A stretch of 64,000 nucleotides of DNA, taken from positions 153,514 to 217,513 of the forward strand of contig CAZHIQ010000004.1 of the NCBI GenBank assembly GCA_964532595.1, given 5' to 3'. Source of the stretch: Chryseosolibacter sp964532595. GTDB lineage: Bacteria; Bacteroidota; Bacteroidia; Cytophagales; Cyclobacteriaceae. Shown one piece after another: positions 25,847 through 35,045 of the stretch (the stretch's first letter is position 1; each line of letters starts with the position of its first letter). A program made the translations under genes and the position numbers. Under the pieces are notes generated by a model. It did no database searches. It saw only the letters and a list, made by a program, of their open reading frames with translations, and was not told where the DNA came from.

Positions 25847-27850
25847 ATGACGTTTCTGTATCCTTCGTTTCTGTGGGCGCTCGCCGCGCTGTCGATTCCC
25901 ATCGTCATCCATTTATTCAACTTCCGGAAGACGACGCGTGTTTTCTTTTCCAATAACCGGTTTCTGCGGCAGGTGCGGGAGGCTACTACAGCCCGTCGCA
26001 AACTGAAACATTACCTTATCCTCGCCGCCCGGCTCTGCTTTCTCGCCTTTCTGGTTTTTGCCTTTGCTCAGCCCGTGATCCCCGCGCGTGAGCAGCTCGA
26101 CGCCCAGCGCAATATTGTTATCTACCTCGATAACTCGCAGAGCATGACCGCGCCAATGCCCGACAATACGCCGGCTCTCGATGCCGCCCTGGGGTTTGCG
26201 CGTGAAATCGTCGACCTTTTTCCGCCCGACACCCGCTACCGGATTCTGACGAACGATTTTGCCCCGTTCTCCAATACGTTTAAGACGAAGACGGAAGCTC
26301 TTGACCTTCTCGCCCAGATCCGCACCTCGCCGGTTTCCCGCAGTATGGAGGAAATACGAAACCGGCTAACTGAGGGACGCGCACAAACCGGGCGCGAGTA
26401 CTTCTGGATCTCGGACTTCCAAAAATCCACGCTGCGGACCATCCCCGTCCAATGGGATACAACCTCGCGCTGGCATCTGGTTCCTATTTCTTTCGCTGCG
26501 GCACCGAACGTGTTCGTCGATTCGGCCTATCTGGAGAATCCTTTTGCTGCCCGCGGAGAAAAGAATGTCCTCAATGTGCGTGTTCGGAATGTTGGTCAGC
26601 AGGAGGTAGAAAACCTGAATCTCAAGCTGACGATCAACGGTGTCCAGGCAGGTACGGCTACCGTTGATATTGCTCCGGGTGGGCTTGCGGAAACGAAATT
26701 TGACCTCGCCGCCGGTTTGGCGGGTCGCAACCGCGCAGTTGTCTCTTTTAACGATTTTCCGGTCAGCTTTGACAATGAATTTTTCCTTGCGCTGAACTTC
26801 GGAAACAAGATATCGGTCGTCGAAATCAAGGCGCGGCAGGAGACAACACCGGTTGAGCGGGTTTTTGGTAATCGGCAGGTCTTCCAGTTTCGCAGCTTTC
26901 CCGTAGGGAACTTTAATTACAGTCTGCTCGACCATGCCGATCTGGTCGTCGTCAACGGACTTGACCGAAGCGATGCAAGCTTGACGCAGGCCTTGCAGGA
27001 GTATGTATCACAGGCCGGGACGCTTATGGTTATACCCGGTACAAATCCGGACGGGACAAGCCTTCAGGCCCTGACGGGTGTGGGTCGATTACAGGTAGTA
27101 ACAACGCCACCCAATCTGCTGGAGCTCGATCGCCCGGACTACAGCAATCCGTTTTTCGACAATGTGTTTGAAGAACGATCCACGGCGATCGCCATGCCGC
27201 GTGCTTCCGCGGTAGTCCAGTGGGGAGTGGATCGCTCGGCTATACTTCGTTTTCGCGACGACCGACCTTTCCTTTCGCGTTTCGATCGCCAGGGAGGGCA
27301 AGTTTATCTCCTGGCTGCGCCCCTCGACGCTGCGTATACTGATTTCTATAATCACGCACTGTTTGTACCTGTGATGTACAGGGTCGCCAGCAGCAGCCAG
27401 CGTAACGATTCCCGACTTTATTATACACTTGAACAAAATTTCATCACCCTGAAATTAGACAGTCTTGTCAGTGATCAGCCTTTCAGACTGACGGGAGCGC
27501 AAGACGTGGTGCCCGCGCAGCGTGCGGTCAACGAACAGGTATTTCTCGAAATTCCCAAGTTTACCATTGAGCAGGGCTTTTACAACGTGTTGACAGGCTC
27601 CGACTCAGTGGGCCTCATAGCCTTTAATCTTGACAAAACGGAGTCACTGCTGGATCAGTTTACCGGTGAAGAAGTGAAAGAACAAATGGGGGCCGGAGAC
27701 AATTTGAGTATTTTTGAAGCGACATCGACCGAAACTTTCAGTAACGAAATAAAAGAAAGATATTTGGGCAAGCCTTTATGGAAGTATGCGCTGATGATTG
27801 CATTGTTCTTTCTTCTTGCGGAAGTACTTCTGATTCGATTTCTAAAGTAA
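25847..27850 (+). CDS. BatA-domain protein with von Willebrand-like domain
   Basis: A 667-residue membrane protein. The N-terminus is a BatA-type domain: LYPSFLWALAALSIPIVIHL (helix), then FRKTTRVFFSNNRFLR and a second helix (LILAARLCFLAFLVFAFA). A von Willebrand factor A-like domain follows with a MIDAS-type DNSQSM (about residue 88). The middle is beta-rich, and a last helix ends the protein (YALMIALFFLLAEVLLIRF). This is the common Bacteroidota relative of BatA/BatB aerotolerance proteins; its molecular role is not established. The dihydroorotase-like gene begins 6 bp downstream. Confidence 0.85.
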   Translation: MTFLYPSFLWALAALSIPIVIHLFNFRKTTRVFFSNNRFLRQVREATTARRKLKHYLILAARLCFLAFLVFAFAQPVIPAREQLDAQRNIVIYLDNSQSMTAPMPDNTPALDAALGFAREIVDLFPPDTRYRILTNDFAPFSNTFKTKTEALDLLAQIRTSPVSRSMEEIRNRLTEGRAQTGREYFWISDFQKSTLRTIPVQWDTTSRWHLVPISFAAAPNVFVDSAYLENPFAARGEKNVLNVRVRNVGQQEVENLNLKLTINGVQAGTATVDIAPGGLAETKFDLAAGLAGRNRAVVSFNDFPVSFDNEFFLALNFGNKISVVEIKARQETTPVERVFGNRQVFQFRSFPVGNFNYSLLDHADLVVVNGLDRSDASLTQALQEYVSQAGTLMVIPGTNPDGTSLQALTGVGRLQVVTTPPNLLELDRPDYSNPFFDNVFEERSTAIAMPRASAVVQWGVDRSAILRFRDDRPFLSRFDRQGGQVYLLAAPLDAAYTDFYNHALFVPVMYRVASSSQRNDSRLYYTLEQNFITLKLDSLVSDQPFRLTGAQDVVPAQRAVNEQVFLEIPKFTIEQGFYNVLTGSDSVGLIAFNLDKTESLLDQFTGEEVKEQMGAGDNLSIFEATSTETFSNEIKERYLGKPLWKYALMIALFFLLAEVLLIRFLK

Positions 27851-27856
27851 CAATTG

Positions 27857-29116
27857 ATGAAGATACTCATCCAGGCACCTCAAATCGTAGACCCGGGCTC
27901 CTCCTTTCATCTTCAGAAAAAAAATATCCTCATCGACAACGGTATCATTTCTGCTATCGGTGACAAAAACTACTCCGCCGACCAGGTTATACGTGCGGAA
28001 GGAATGTTGCTCACACCGGGGTGGTTCGACCTGGGGACTTTCATCGGCGATCCCGGCCTTGAGCACAAGGAAGATTTGGACTCCGGGGCACAGGCCGCGG
28101 CGGCGGGAGGTTTCACGGAGATCGCGATGTTGCCCAATACCGAGCCGGTTATTCAAACCAAGAATGCGGTGGCTTATGTCACACGGGGCAATGCGCAGCG
28201 ACTGGTACAGATTCACCCCATGGCATCGGTAACACTTGATGCCAAAGGGGAAGAGCTGACGGAAATGATAGACCTTCACTCCGCAGGGGCAGTCGCCTTT
28301 ACCGACGGACTGAAACCGATCTGGCACACGGACATTTTTCTCAAGTGCCTGCAATACCTCCAGAAGTTTGACGGTGTATTAATTGATCATCCCGAAGACT
28401 ATTGGCTCAATCTGTTTGGTCAGATGCACGAAGGGCTTACCAGTACCCAATTGGGATTGAAGGGAATGCCGCGTCTGGCGGAAGAGATTGTGGTGAGCAA
28501 GCATCTGGAGTTGTTGCAGTATGCCGGTGGGCGCCTGCACTTCGCGCGTCTCTCGACGCCGCGGGCCTTCGATCAGGTGCGGGCAGCCAAGAAGAAACAC
28601 CGTGTAACCTGTGATGTTGCGGTGTATCAAGCTCTTCTCGAAGATACTTTGGTGGCGGGTTTTGATACGAATTACAAGGTCAATCCGCCGCTTCGCGAAC
28701 GCGCGGACAACGACAGTATTGTCAAGGCGCTGAAGGATGGTACGGTAGATGTGTTGTGCTCGGCACATCTTCCTCAGGATGAAGAAAGTAAGAACCTCGA
28801 ATTTGACCGTGCTGAGTTTGGTATAATAACACTCCAGACGTTTGCCGCTCACCTGACCACGCTATCGAAGCACGTAGCGTGGGAGGCGCTGATACCCAAA
28901 ATAACGAGCGGGCCCCGGTCGGTGCTGGGCATGCCCATCCCTCACGTTGAAGAAAAGATAGCAGCCAATCTGACGCTGTTTGATCCACAGGAAAAATGGG
29001 TACTTGACGAAAAGACGAACCTTTCGCGATCGAATAATTCGCCCTGGTGGGGTCAGGAGCTGACCGGCAAGGCGAAAGCCGTGTTCAACAATGGTTCTCA
29101 CTGGATCGATCAATGA
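27857..29116 (+). CDS. dihydroorotase homologue with degraded active site
   Basis: A 419-residue member of the class I dihydroorotase (amidohydrolase) family, which in active form closes carbamoyl-aspartate to dihydroorotate. The scaffold is clear: LTPGWFDLG (about 52-60), KEDLDSGAQAAAAGGFTEIA (71-90), MLPNTEP, DHPED (His 178) and VNPPLR (275-280). The metal and substrate residues are mostly lost: the HxH motif is GTF (60-62), the usual Arg after it is Gly 64, the late HxxH is HFAR (228-231), and the catalytic TDHAPH is SAHLPQ (302-307). It is therefore most likely a non-catalytic form, as in the inactive dihydroorotase subunits that support aspartate transcarbamoylase. Start is the ATG at 27857; its stop overlaps the next start (ATGA). 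Confidence 0.88.
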   Translation: MKILIQAPQIVDPGSSFHLQKKNILIDNGIISAIGDKNYSADQVIRAEGMLLTPGWFDLGTFIGDPGLEHKEDLDSGAQAAAAGGFTEIAMLPNTEPVIQTKNAVAYVTRGNAQRLVQIHPMASVTLDAKGEELTEMIDLHSAGAVAFTDGLKPIWHTDIFLKCLQYLQKFDGVLIDHPEDYWLNLFGQMHEGLTSTQLGLKGMPRLAEEIVVSKHLELLQYAGGRLHFARLSTPRAFDQVRAAKKKHRVTCDVAVYQALLEDTLVAGFDTNYKVNPPLRERADNDSIVKALKDGTVDVLCSAHLPQDEESKNLEFDRAEFGIITLQTFAAHLTTLSKHVAWEALIPKITSGPRSVLGMPIPHVEEKIAANLTLFDPQEKWVLDEKTNLSRSNNSPWWGQELTGKAKAVFNNGSHWIDQ

Positions 29117-29634
29117 AACATCCCCTCGTACGCATACCTCTTCGCAACGGTCTCCTGGCCGGGTTGCTCGGCACAGGTCTGATGATCGCCTTGTACTTCA
29201 TGGAGCGGCATCCGATGCTGATTCCACCGTACATGGATTTCAGGATAGTGTTGTTCGGCATATTCATCTTTTTTACCCTGCGTGAGATACGCGAGTATTA
29301 CTATGCCGGAATTCTTTACTTCTGGCAGGGGATGATCGGAGGATTCTTGCTTACCGTCGGATATGCCGCTGTGGCGTTTGCCGGTGTGCTGATTTTCTCG
29401 GCGTTAACACCAAAGTTTCTTGCGGATTACATTCGCTTGTCGACGGAGCATTTGATGTCGTTTCCGCCCGAGGCTATAGAAAGTTTAGGAAAAGATGCGT
29501 TTGAACGTAATTTAGAGCTGCTTCCTGCGACTGATGCGATGGATTTGGCACAGCTGCACGTGGTGCAAAGTTTCCTGATCAGTCTTTTTATCAGCATCGT
29601 ATTATCTGTAATTTTAAGAAGACAACCCAAATAA
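29113..29634 (+). CDS. DUF4199-family membrane protein
   Basis: A 173-residue protein with four hydrophobic helices (about 12-31, 40-58, 70-97 and 150-168) and a polar loop between the third and fourth. The pattern fits DUF4199, a Bacteroidota membrane family of unknown function. The start overlaps the dihydroorotase-like stop as ATGA, so translation is coupled. The next gene is a second member of the same family. Confidence 0.8.
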   Translation: MKHPLVRIPLRNGLLAGLLGTGLMIALYFMERHPMLIPPYMDFRIVLFGIFIFFTLREIREYYYAGILYFWQGMIGGFLLTVGYAAVAFAGVLIFSALTPKFLADYIRLSTEHLMSFPPEAIESLGKDAFERNLELLPATDAMDLAQLHVVQSFLISLFISIVLSVILRRQPK

Positions 29635-29654
29635 ACCCACCTAATCCCTTCTTT

Positions 29655-30176
29655 ATGGAAAACGTTAATGCACAATCTTCCGTGACTACCCGCTCCGTAG
29701 GTGTTAAGTATGGCCTCATCTCGGCATTGATCGGATTGGTTATGTTCCTTGGTTTAGCGATCGCTGGCGCGAATGCCTTTGATCAATCCTGGAGTTGGGT
29801 CGGCATTGTCGCAACTATTGTACTGCTGGTGCTGGCGCATAAGAACTACAAAGACAATGGGACAGGCTTTATGACCTACGGACAGGGGGTTGGCATCGGC
29901 TTCTGGATGGCACTCGTTTCGGTGTTGATCTCGGGCGTGATCACCTTAGTTTATGTCTCGTTTATCGATCCCGGAGCGATGGAAATTATGTGGGAGGCGC
30001 AGGCTGAGAAAATGGCGGCGCAGGGAGTGCCTGACGAACAAATCGAAATGGGTCTCTCTATCGGACAAAAGATGTTCTGGCCGATGTATTTCTTTATGGG
30101 CTTGCTTGGAGGCGTTATTGTTGCCTTGATCGTGAGTATCTTTACGCAAAAGAAGAACCCGCAGCCCGTATTTTAG
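29655..30176 (+). CDS. DUF4199 domain-containing protein
   Basis: A 173-residue, four-helix membrane protein: VKYGLISALIGLVMFLGLAI, WVGIVATIVLLVLAH, the segment NGTGFMTYGQGVGIGFWMAL, and a last helix in MYFFMGLLGGVIVALIVSIF. The motif KNYKDNGTGFMTYGQG is characteristic of DUF4199. It sits 20 bp after its shorter relative and 14 bp before the first glycosyltransferase gene; the order DUF4199-glycosyltransferase suggests one operon with an envelope role, which remains inference. Confidence 0.88.
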   Translation: MENVNAQSSVTTRSVGVKYGLISALIGLVMFLGLAIAGANAFDQSWSWVGIVATIVLLVLAHKNYKDNGTGFMTYGQGVGIGFWMALVSVLISGVITLVYVSFIDPGAMEIMWEAQAEKMAAQGVPDEQIEMGLSIGQKMFWPMYFFMGLLGGVIVALIVSIFTQKKNPQPVF

Positions 30177-30190
30177 GTTTGGAGTAGTAA

Positions 30191-31201
30191 ATGAAGAATC
30201 CGGATATCTCCGTAGTCATTCCGGCGCAGGACGAAGAGGAATCTATTCCCGAATTGTGCCAATGGATTAGCCGTGTGATGGAAACACACGGCTTTTCCTA
30301 TGAAGTTATTCTCATTGACGACGGTAGCACCGACAGCACATGGGAGAAGATCTTGCAGGTCAACGAGCGCGATAGTCGCTTCAAGGGCATCAGGTTTAAC
30401 CGCAACTTTGGAAAATCGGCTGCACTGCAAACCGGGTTTCGCGCAGCGACCGGACAGGTTGTTATCACGATGGATGCGGATCTTCAGGATAGTCCGGAGG
30501 AAATTCCTGACCTGTATCGGATGATCAAACAGGAGGGATATCACCTGGTTTCAGGCTGGAAGAAGAAGCGTTACGATCCTGTTTCAAAAACGATTCCGTC
30601 GAAGTTCTTCAACTACGTGACGCGGAAACTCTCGGGGATTGAGCTCCATGACTTTAATTGCGGCCTCAAGGCTTACCATGTTTCCGTGGTTCGCAATATC
30701 ACCGTGTACGGCGAAATGCATAGGTACATTCCGTTGATTGCAAAGTGGGCTGGTTTTACCAAGATCGGGGAGAAAGTGGTGGAGCATCAGGAGCGGAAGT
30801 ACGGACGCACGAAGTTCGGCATCGAGCGCTTCATAAATGGATTTCTCGATCTTCTATCGATTACATTCGTCAGTCGTTTCCGTCAGAAACCCATGCATTT
30901 CTTCGGAACGTTCGGTACGCTGTCGTTTCTCATAGGATTTATCTTTACCGCGAAGCTCTTCTGGGACAAAATGGATTCGCTCTACTTTTCAAAAGTCCCA
31001 ATGCGGCGTGATATCGCGGAGCAACCTTTGTTCTATCTGGCCCTGGTGGCTGTGATCATTGGGGTTCAGTTGTTCGTCACGGGCTTTCTCGCCGAGATGA
31101 TTGCGATGCAGTCGCTGAGTAAACGCGACTATCTGGTTATTGATAAGATAGGCTTTGAAGAAGACGCAACATCGCGACGCCTGCCTTCTTTCGCAAACTG
31201 A
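30191..31201 (+). CDS. family 2 glycosyltransferase, DPM/GtrB-like
   Basis: A 336-residue glycosyltransferase of family 2 with a C-terminal pair of membrane helices (about 238-258 and 278-305). The GT-A domain shows PDISVVIPAQDEEESIPEL, IDDGSTDSTWE, NFGKSAALQTGF, the DAD motif in ITMDADLQDSPEEIP, and the acceptor-loop region QERKYGRTKFG typical of enzymes that transfer a sugar to a polyprenyl phosphate. It probably makes a polyprenyl-phosphate sugar for envelope glycans. The next glycosyltransferase begins 4 bp downstream. Confidence 0.9.
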   Translation: MKNPDISVVIPAQDEEESIPELCQWISRVMETHGFSYEVILIDDGSTDSTWEKILQVNERDSRFKGIRFNRNFGKSAALQTGFRAATGQVVITMDADLQDSPEEIPDLYRMIKQEGYHLVSGWKKKRYDPVSKTIPSKFFNYVTRKLSGIELHDFNCGLKAYHVSVVRNITVYGEMHRYIPLIAKWAGFTKIGEKVVEHQERKYGRTKFGIERFINGFLDLLSITFVSRFRQKPMHFFGTFGTLSFLIGFIFTAKLFWDKMDSLYFSKVPMRRDIAEQPLFYLALVAVIIGVQLFVTGFLAEMIAMQSLSKRDYLVIDKIGFEEDATSRRLPSFAN

Positions 31202-31205
31202 AAAC

Positions 31206-32180
31206 GTGGCTCCTAAGTTTTCCGTCATTATTCCTGTCTACGACCGGCCCGATGAAGTTCGGGAATTGCTGGAGAGTTTGGTGGTTCAAACGCGCAAGGA
31301 CTTTGAAGTAATTATTGTCGAAGATGGATCGACGGCGCGCTGTGAGGAAGTTGCCGCGGAATTCAGGGATCACTTTCCGTTAAGATACTATTACAAGGCA
31401 AACAGCGGCCCTGGACCGTCGCGTAACTTCGGTTACGCGCACGCCCACGGGCAATACTTTGTCGTGTTTGACAGCGATTGCATCCTCCCTCCGCATTATT
31501 TCGCAGCAGTGGAGCAAGCGCTGATTACGGAAGAACTCGACGCCTGGGGAGGACCCGATCGGGGCCATCCCGACTTCAGCGTGGCCCAGCGTGCCATGGC
31601 CTATACGATGTCGTCGATTCTCACAACGGGAGGTATACGCGGAGGCAAGAAGCGTGTCGGGTGGTTTCAGCCCAGGAGCTTTAACATGGGAATATCACGA
31701 AAGGTCTACGAAGTGACACAGGGATTCGTGTTCGATCGCCTGGCCGAGGACATCGAATTCAGTATTCGCATCAAGAAGGCAGGATTCAAGACCGGGCTGA
31801 TTTCCGATGCATTTGTCTATCATAAACGACGCACCCGTTTTTCGCAGTTCTTCCGCCAGGTGTGGTCGTTTGGCAAGGGAAGAGCTTTGGTCGGTGCTGT
31901 CCACGCTGAGGAGGTTAAACTCGCCCATTGGTTTCCTTCGGTCTTTACCCTGGGTACGCTTGCCCTTCCTCTTTTGTACTTTGGTGGGGGCTGGCTCTTT
32001 CCTTTAGGCGTGGGCGTGCTTTCAGTTTACCTCCTGGCTATCTTGCTTCACGCTGCTTATGTAACCCGCCATGCCGGAGTCGCTTTGCTTTCTGTAGTGG
32101 CTGCCTTGCTTCAACTGTGGGGGTACGGTCTGGGCTTTCTCACCGAGAAAATCCGTCAGAAACGCGCTACGACAAGATAG
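31206..32180 (+). CDS. family 2 glycosyltransferase with C-terminal membrane helices
   Basis: A 324-residue enzyme. The GT-A core has KFSVIIPVYDRPDEVREL, IIVEDGSTARCEE, SGPGPSRNFGYAHAHG, the DSD metal site in VVFDSDCILPP, and an ED motif in RLAEDIEFSIRIKKAGF, the general base region. Three hydrophobic segments near the C-terminus (about 240-315) anchor it in the inner membrane. The start is probably the GTG at 31206, 4 bp after the preceding stop; the frame itself is open from 31155 inside that gene. The acceptor is unknown. Confidence 0.88.
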   Translation: MAPKFSVIIPVYDRPDEVRELLESLVVQTRKDFEVIIVEDGSTARCEEVAAEFRDHFPLRYYYKANSGPGPSRNFGYAHAHGQYFVVFDSDCILPPHYFAAVEQALITEELDAWGGPDRGHPDFSVAQRAMAYTMSSILTTGGIRGGKKRVGWFQPRSFNMGISRKVYEVTQGFVFDRLAEDIEFSIRIKKAGFKTGLISDAFVYHKRRTRFSQFFRQVWSFGKGRALVGAVHAEEVKLAHWFPSVFTLGTLALPLLYFGGGWLFPLGVGVLSVYLLAILLHAAYVTRHAGVALLSVVAALLQLWGYGLGFLTEKIRQKRATTR

Positions 32181-32265
32181 GCTACTACTCGCGGGAAAAT
32201 AAAAATCTTTCGGTTTACACGACCGCGCTTTATTTCTTCCTAAATTTTGCGGGGAAAATCCGACT

Positions 32266-33045
32266 ATGAAAAGAGTACTCAAGAGCTTCTTGCTGATTAT
32301 CAATTACAAGACACTCATTGTAACTGCGCTTTCCGTGGTGTCAACTTTCGTGTGCTACCGCTACGGATTGATCGCAAACTTTCCCGATATGCTTGTTGGA
32401 GTAGCGATCGTCTTTCCCGTAGTGTTCTCGATTGGTTCGGCATACAATCGACGCGAGGCGGCGTTGCAGCGATTTGCCGAGTTCAAGGGACATGCCGTAG
32501 CGATATACTATGCGATGCGGGACTGGCCACAGGACCGGAATCACGATCTTCCGGCGCGTGTGCGTGAAGTGGTGACCGAGATGATGCGTGTTATGCGTGA
32601 GATGTTTATCTCCAGCGGACAGACCGATATCGTCGAGAATCAACGTAAGATCTACCGATATTTCTCGAAGCTTTCGGGACTGACAAATGCTATGCGTGAG
32701 TACGGCGTGCAAACGAGCGAAACTTCACGCGTCAATCAGTATATCAGCAAGATGATTATTGCTTTCGATAATCTGTTGATCGTGCACACCTATCGAACGC
32801 CTATTACGCTGCGGGCGTACAGCAAAGTGTTTATCTATATTTTTCCCATCATCTATGGTCCGTACTTCGCGAGCAATTTTGAGGAGTTCTCGGCCAATCT
32901 CGCGTACGTGATGCCCGTTCTATACAGCTTTATTCTGGTAAGTCTCGACAACATCCAAGATCACCTGGAGCATCCTTTTGATGAAATCGGAGAAGATGAT
33001 ATCCGGATTGATGAGAATGAAGTGTTGGCGGTGATGGAGGAGTGA
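32266..33045 (+). CDS. bestrophin-like membrane protein
   Basis: A 259-residue protein with hydrophobic stretches at about 8-30, 40-57, 185-200 and 212-232, a helical cytoplasmic-looking middle part (REVVTEMMRVMREMFISSG), and a C-terminal segment DNIQDHLEHPFDEIGEDDI that resembles the bestrophin (UPF0187) signature in which an E-PF motif precedes N/D-rich residues. Bestrophins are anion channels. The similarity is restricted to parts of the protein, so the family assignment is tentative. It ends 4 bp before a perfect 10-bp stem-loop and is convergent with rny. Confidence 0.6.
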   Translation: MKRVLKSFLLIINYKTLIVTALSVVSTFVCYRYGLIANFPDMLVGVAIVFPVVFSIGSAYNRREAALQRFAEFKGHAVAIYYAMRDWPQDRNHDLPARVREVVTEMMRVMREMFISSGQTDIVENQRKIYRYFSKLSGLTNAMREYGVQTSETSRVNQYISKMIIAFDNLLIVHTYRTPITLRAYSKVFIYIFPIIYGPYFASNFEEFSANLAYVMPVLYSFILVSLDNIQDHLEHPFDEIGEDDIRIDENEVLAVMEE

Positions 33046-33048
33046 GTG

Positions 33049-33081
33049 GTGAGTGTCGTGCGGGATTAGCGCGACACTCAC
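33049..33081. terminator. 10-bp stem-loop between convergent genes
   Basis: GTGAGTGTCG (33049-33058) pairs perfectly with CGACACTCAC (33072-33081); the loop is 13 nt. It lies between the stops of the bestrophin-like gene and rny and could act on both transcripts. There is no T-tract on either side, so termination is not proven. Confidence 0.45.
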
Positions 33082-33104
33082 TCTTCACCAATTATTCGTT
33101 AATA

Positions 33105-34673
33105 CTACTTCGCGTATGCTACACTCCGCATTTCGCGGATAACGGTAACCTTGATTTGTCCCGGGTATTGCATGTCGCGCTCAATTTTCTGGGAGATATC
33201 GAAGCTGAGCTGACTTGCGCGTTCGTCGGTTGCTTTCTCGGCATCGACGATGACGCGAAGCTCGCGTCCTGCCTGGATGGCGTAGCATTTTTCAACGCCG
33301 TCGAAGCTGAGGCCCACGTCTTCAAGTTCACGGAGACGCTTGATGTATTGCTCCATGACTTCGCGGCGCGCCCCAGGTCGGGCACCACTGATGGCGTCAC
33401 ATGACTGGACGATAGGGGAGATGATATTATTCATCTCAATTTCGTCGTGGTGAGCTCCAATAGCATTGCAAACGTTCGGGTGTTCTTTGTACTTCTGCGC
33501 GAGCTCCATGCCTACAATTGCGTGGGGTTTCTCGAGTTCTTCCGTGTATACTTTGCCAATATCGTGGAGGAGGCCGGCGCGTTTGGCTTGTTTGACGTTC
33601 AACCCAAGCTCAGCGGCCATGATTGCACACAGATTCGCTACCTCACGCGAGTGCTGCAGGAGGTTTTGGCCGTACGATGAACGGAAGCGCATACGTCCGA
33701 CCATTTTCACGAGCTCAGGATGCAGACCGTGGATACCCAGGTCGATAACGGTGCGTTCGCCTATTTCCACAATTTCGTCTTCAATGTTCTTGGTTGTTTT
33801 GGCAACGATCTCTTCAATACGGGCCGGGTGAATTCGGCCATCCTGTACGAGACGGTGCAGGGAGAGACGGGCGATTTCGCGGCGAACCGGGTCAAACCCT
33901 GATATAATGATGGCTTCCGGTGTATCATCGACGATTATTTCGACGCCTGTAGCAGCCTCGAGAGCGCGGATATTACGGCCTTCCCGTCCGATGATCTTTC
34001 CTTTGATGTCGTCGCTTTCAATGTTGAACACCGATACACAGTTTTCGATGGCGTGTTCCGTTGCTGTGCGTTGAATAGTTTGAACGACGATTTTCCGCGC
34101 TTCTTTCGTTGCCGACAGCTTGGCTTGCTCCATGATATCTTTGATGTAGCTGGAGGCACGGGTTTGTGCTTCGTCTTTGAGGGTCGCGACGAGTTGTTCG
34201 CGGGCTTCTTCGGCTGTGAGCTTGGAGAGGTTTTCGAGGATCTGGATTTTTTGCTGGTTGAACTTGTCGAGTTCTTCTTTGCGTTTCTTCACGTGCTCAA
34301 GCTGCGCTGCAAGGTCGGTGCGGATGTCTTCGAGTTCTCCTTCCTTGCGTTTTATGTTCTCAAGTTCTTTGTTGAAGGCCTGTTCGCGTTGTCGAAGCTT
34401 TTGTTCGTTCGCGATAATCTGATTTTTCTTGCGGTTGGCTTCCTCCTCGAACTCACTCCGCATTTTGAGAATTTTCTCTTTTGCTTCGAGAATCCGGTCT
34501 TTCTTGAGGTTTTCAGCAGCAATCTCGGCTTCCTTCAGGATCAGCTTTGATTTTTCTTCGGTTTCGAGCACGCGCTTATGTGATCGGCGTCGGCTCAGAA
34601 GATTTCCGAATAATAAGCTGAGCACAATCGTAGAGACTGCGCTCACGGCAATTATAACAAGGTTTGTTGACAT
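33105..34673 (-). CDS. rny: ribonuclease Y
   Basis: Membrane-anchored endoribonuclease that starts mRNA decay, 522 residues as usual for the family. Order: N-terminal helix (LVIIAVSAVSTIVLSLLFG), long coiled coil rich in E, K and R (about 35-200), KH domain with KGKIIGREGRNIRALEAATG (about 228-247), and the HD domain with LLQHSREVANLCAIMAAELG and LLHDIGKVYTEE, then ISGARPGARREVMEQYIKRL near the end. Start is the ATG at 34673. zapA is 62 bp upstream on the same strand. Confidence 0.97.
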   Translation of the reverse strand: MSTNLVIIAVSAVSTIVLSLLFGNLLSRRRSHKRVLETEEKSKLILKEAEIAAENLKKDRILEAKEKILKMRSEFEEEANRKKNQIIANEQKLRQREQAFNKELENIKRKEGELEDIRTDLAAQLEHVKKRKEELDKFNQQKIQILENLSKLTAEEAREQLVATLKDEAQTRASSYIKDIMEQAKLSATKEARKIVVQTIQRTATEHAIENCVSVFNIESDDIKGKIIGREGRNIRALEAATGVEIIVDDTPEAIIISGFDPVRREIARLSLHRLVQDGRIHPARIEEIVAKTTKNIEDEIVEIGERTVIDLGIHGLHPELVKMVGRMRFRSSYGQNLLQHSREVANLCAIMAAELGLNVKQAKRAGLLHDIGKVYTEELEKPHAIVGMELAQKYKEHPNVCNAIGAHHDEIEMNNIISPIVQSCDAISGARPGARREVMEQYIKRLRELEDVGLSFDGVEKCYAIQAGRELRVIVDAEKATDERASQLSFDISQKIERDMQYPGQIKVTVIREMRSVAYAK

Positions 34674-34735
34674 AGGTTGTTAGAGGTTTATGAATAAACC
34701 CCGGTGCCATAGCGGCCAGAAGCGCAGGAGGGAAG

Positions 34736-35023
34736 CTAAAGTATAGATTGGGATACCAGATGGTTGAGCTGCTTGACCTTTTCGAACACAGTCTGGTCAA
34801 CCGCCTGATGGGTCTCCTCAGCTGCCATTTTATCGACAAGACAATCGAAAGCCACCATCGCCATCAGATCCTGTTTATCGTCGATCCCATATTGCTCACG
34901 ATAAGATTTAAGTTTTTCGTTGATGAGTCTACCAGCAGTTCTCACCCTCTCCTCGTCCTTCCGCTTTACCTTCATCGGGTATTCGCGGTCGGCAATTCTG
35001 ATTTTGATTGAAAGTTCATCCAT
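34736..35023 (-). CDS. zapA: cell division protein ZapA
   Basis: A 95-residue ZapA-type protein, which binds and bundles FtsZ at the division ring. The N-terminal beta part has ELSIKIRIADREYPMKVK, followed by a helix with DEERVRTAGRLINEKLKSYR and a coiled-coil-like C-terminal half. It lies 22 bp downstream of a coiled-coil gene and 62 bp upstream of rny; the zapA-rny order is common in Bacteroidota. Confidence 0.9.
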   Translation of the reverse strand: MDELSIKIRIADREYPMKVKRKDEERVRTAGRLINEKLKSYREQYGIDDKQDLMAMVAFDCLVDKMAAEETHQAVDQTVFEKVKQLNHLVSQSIL

Positions 35024-35045
35024 CCGGCAATCCTTACTGGGCTAG

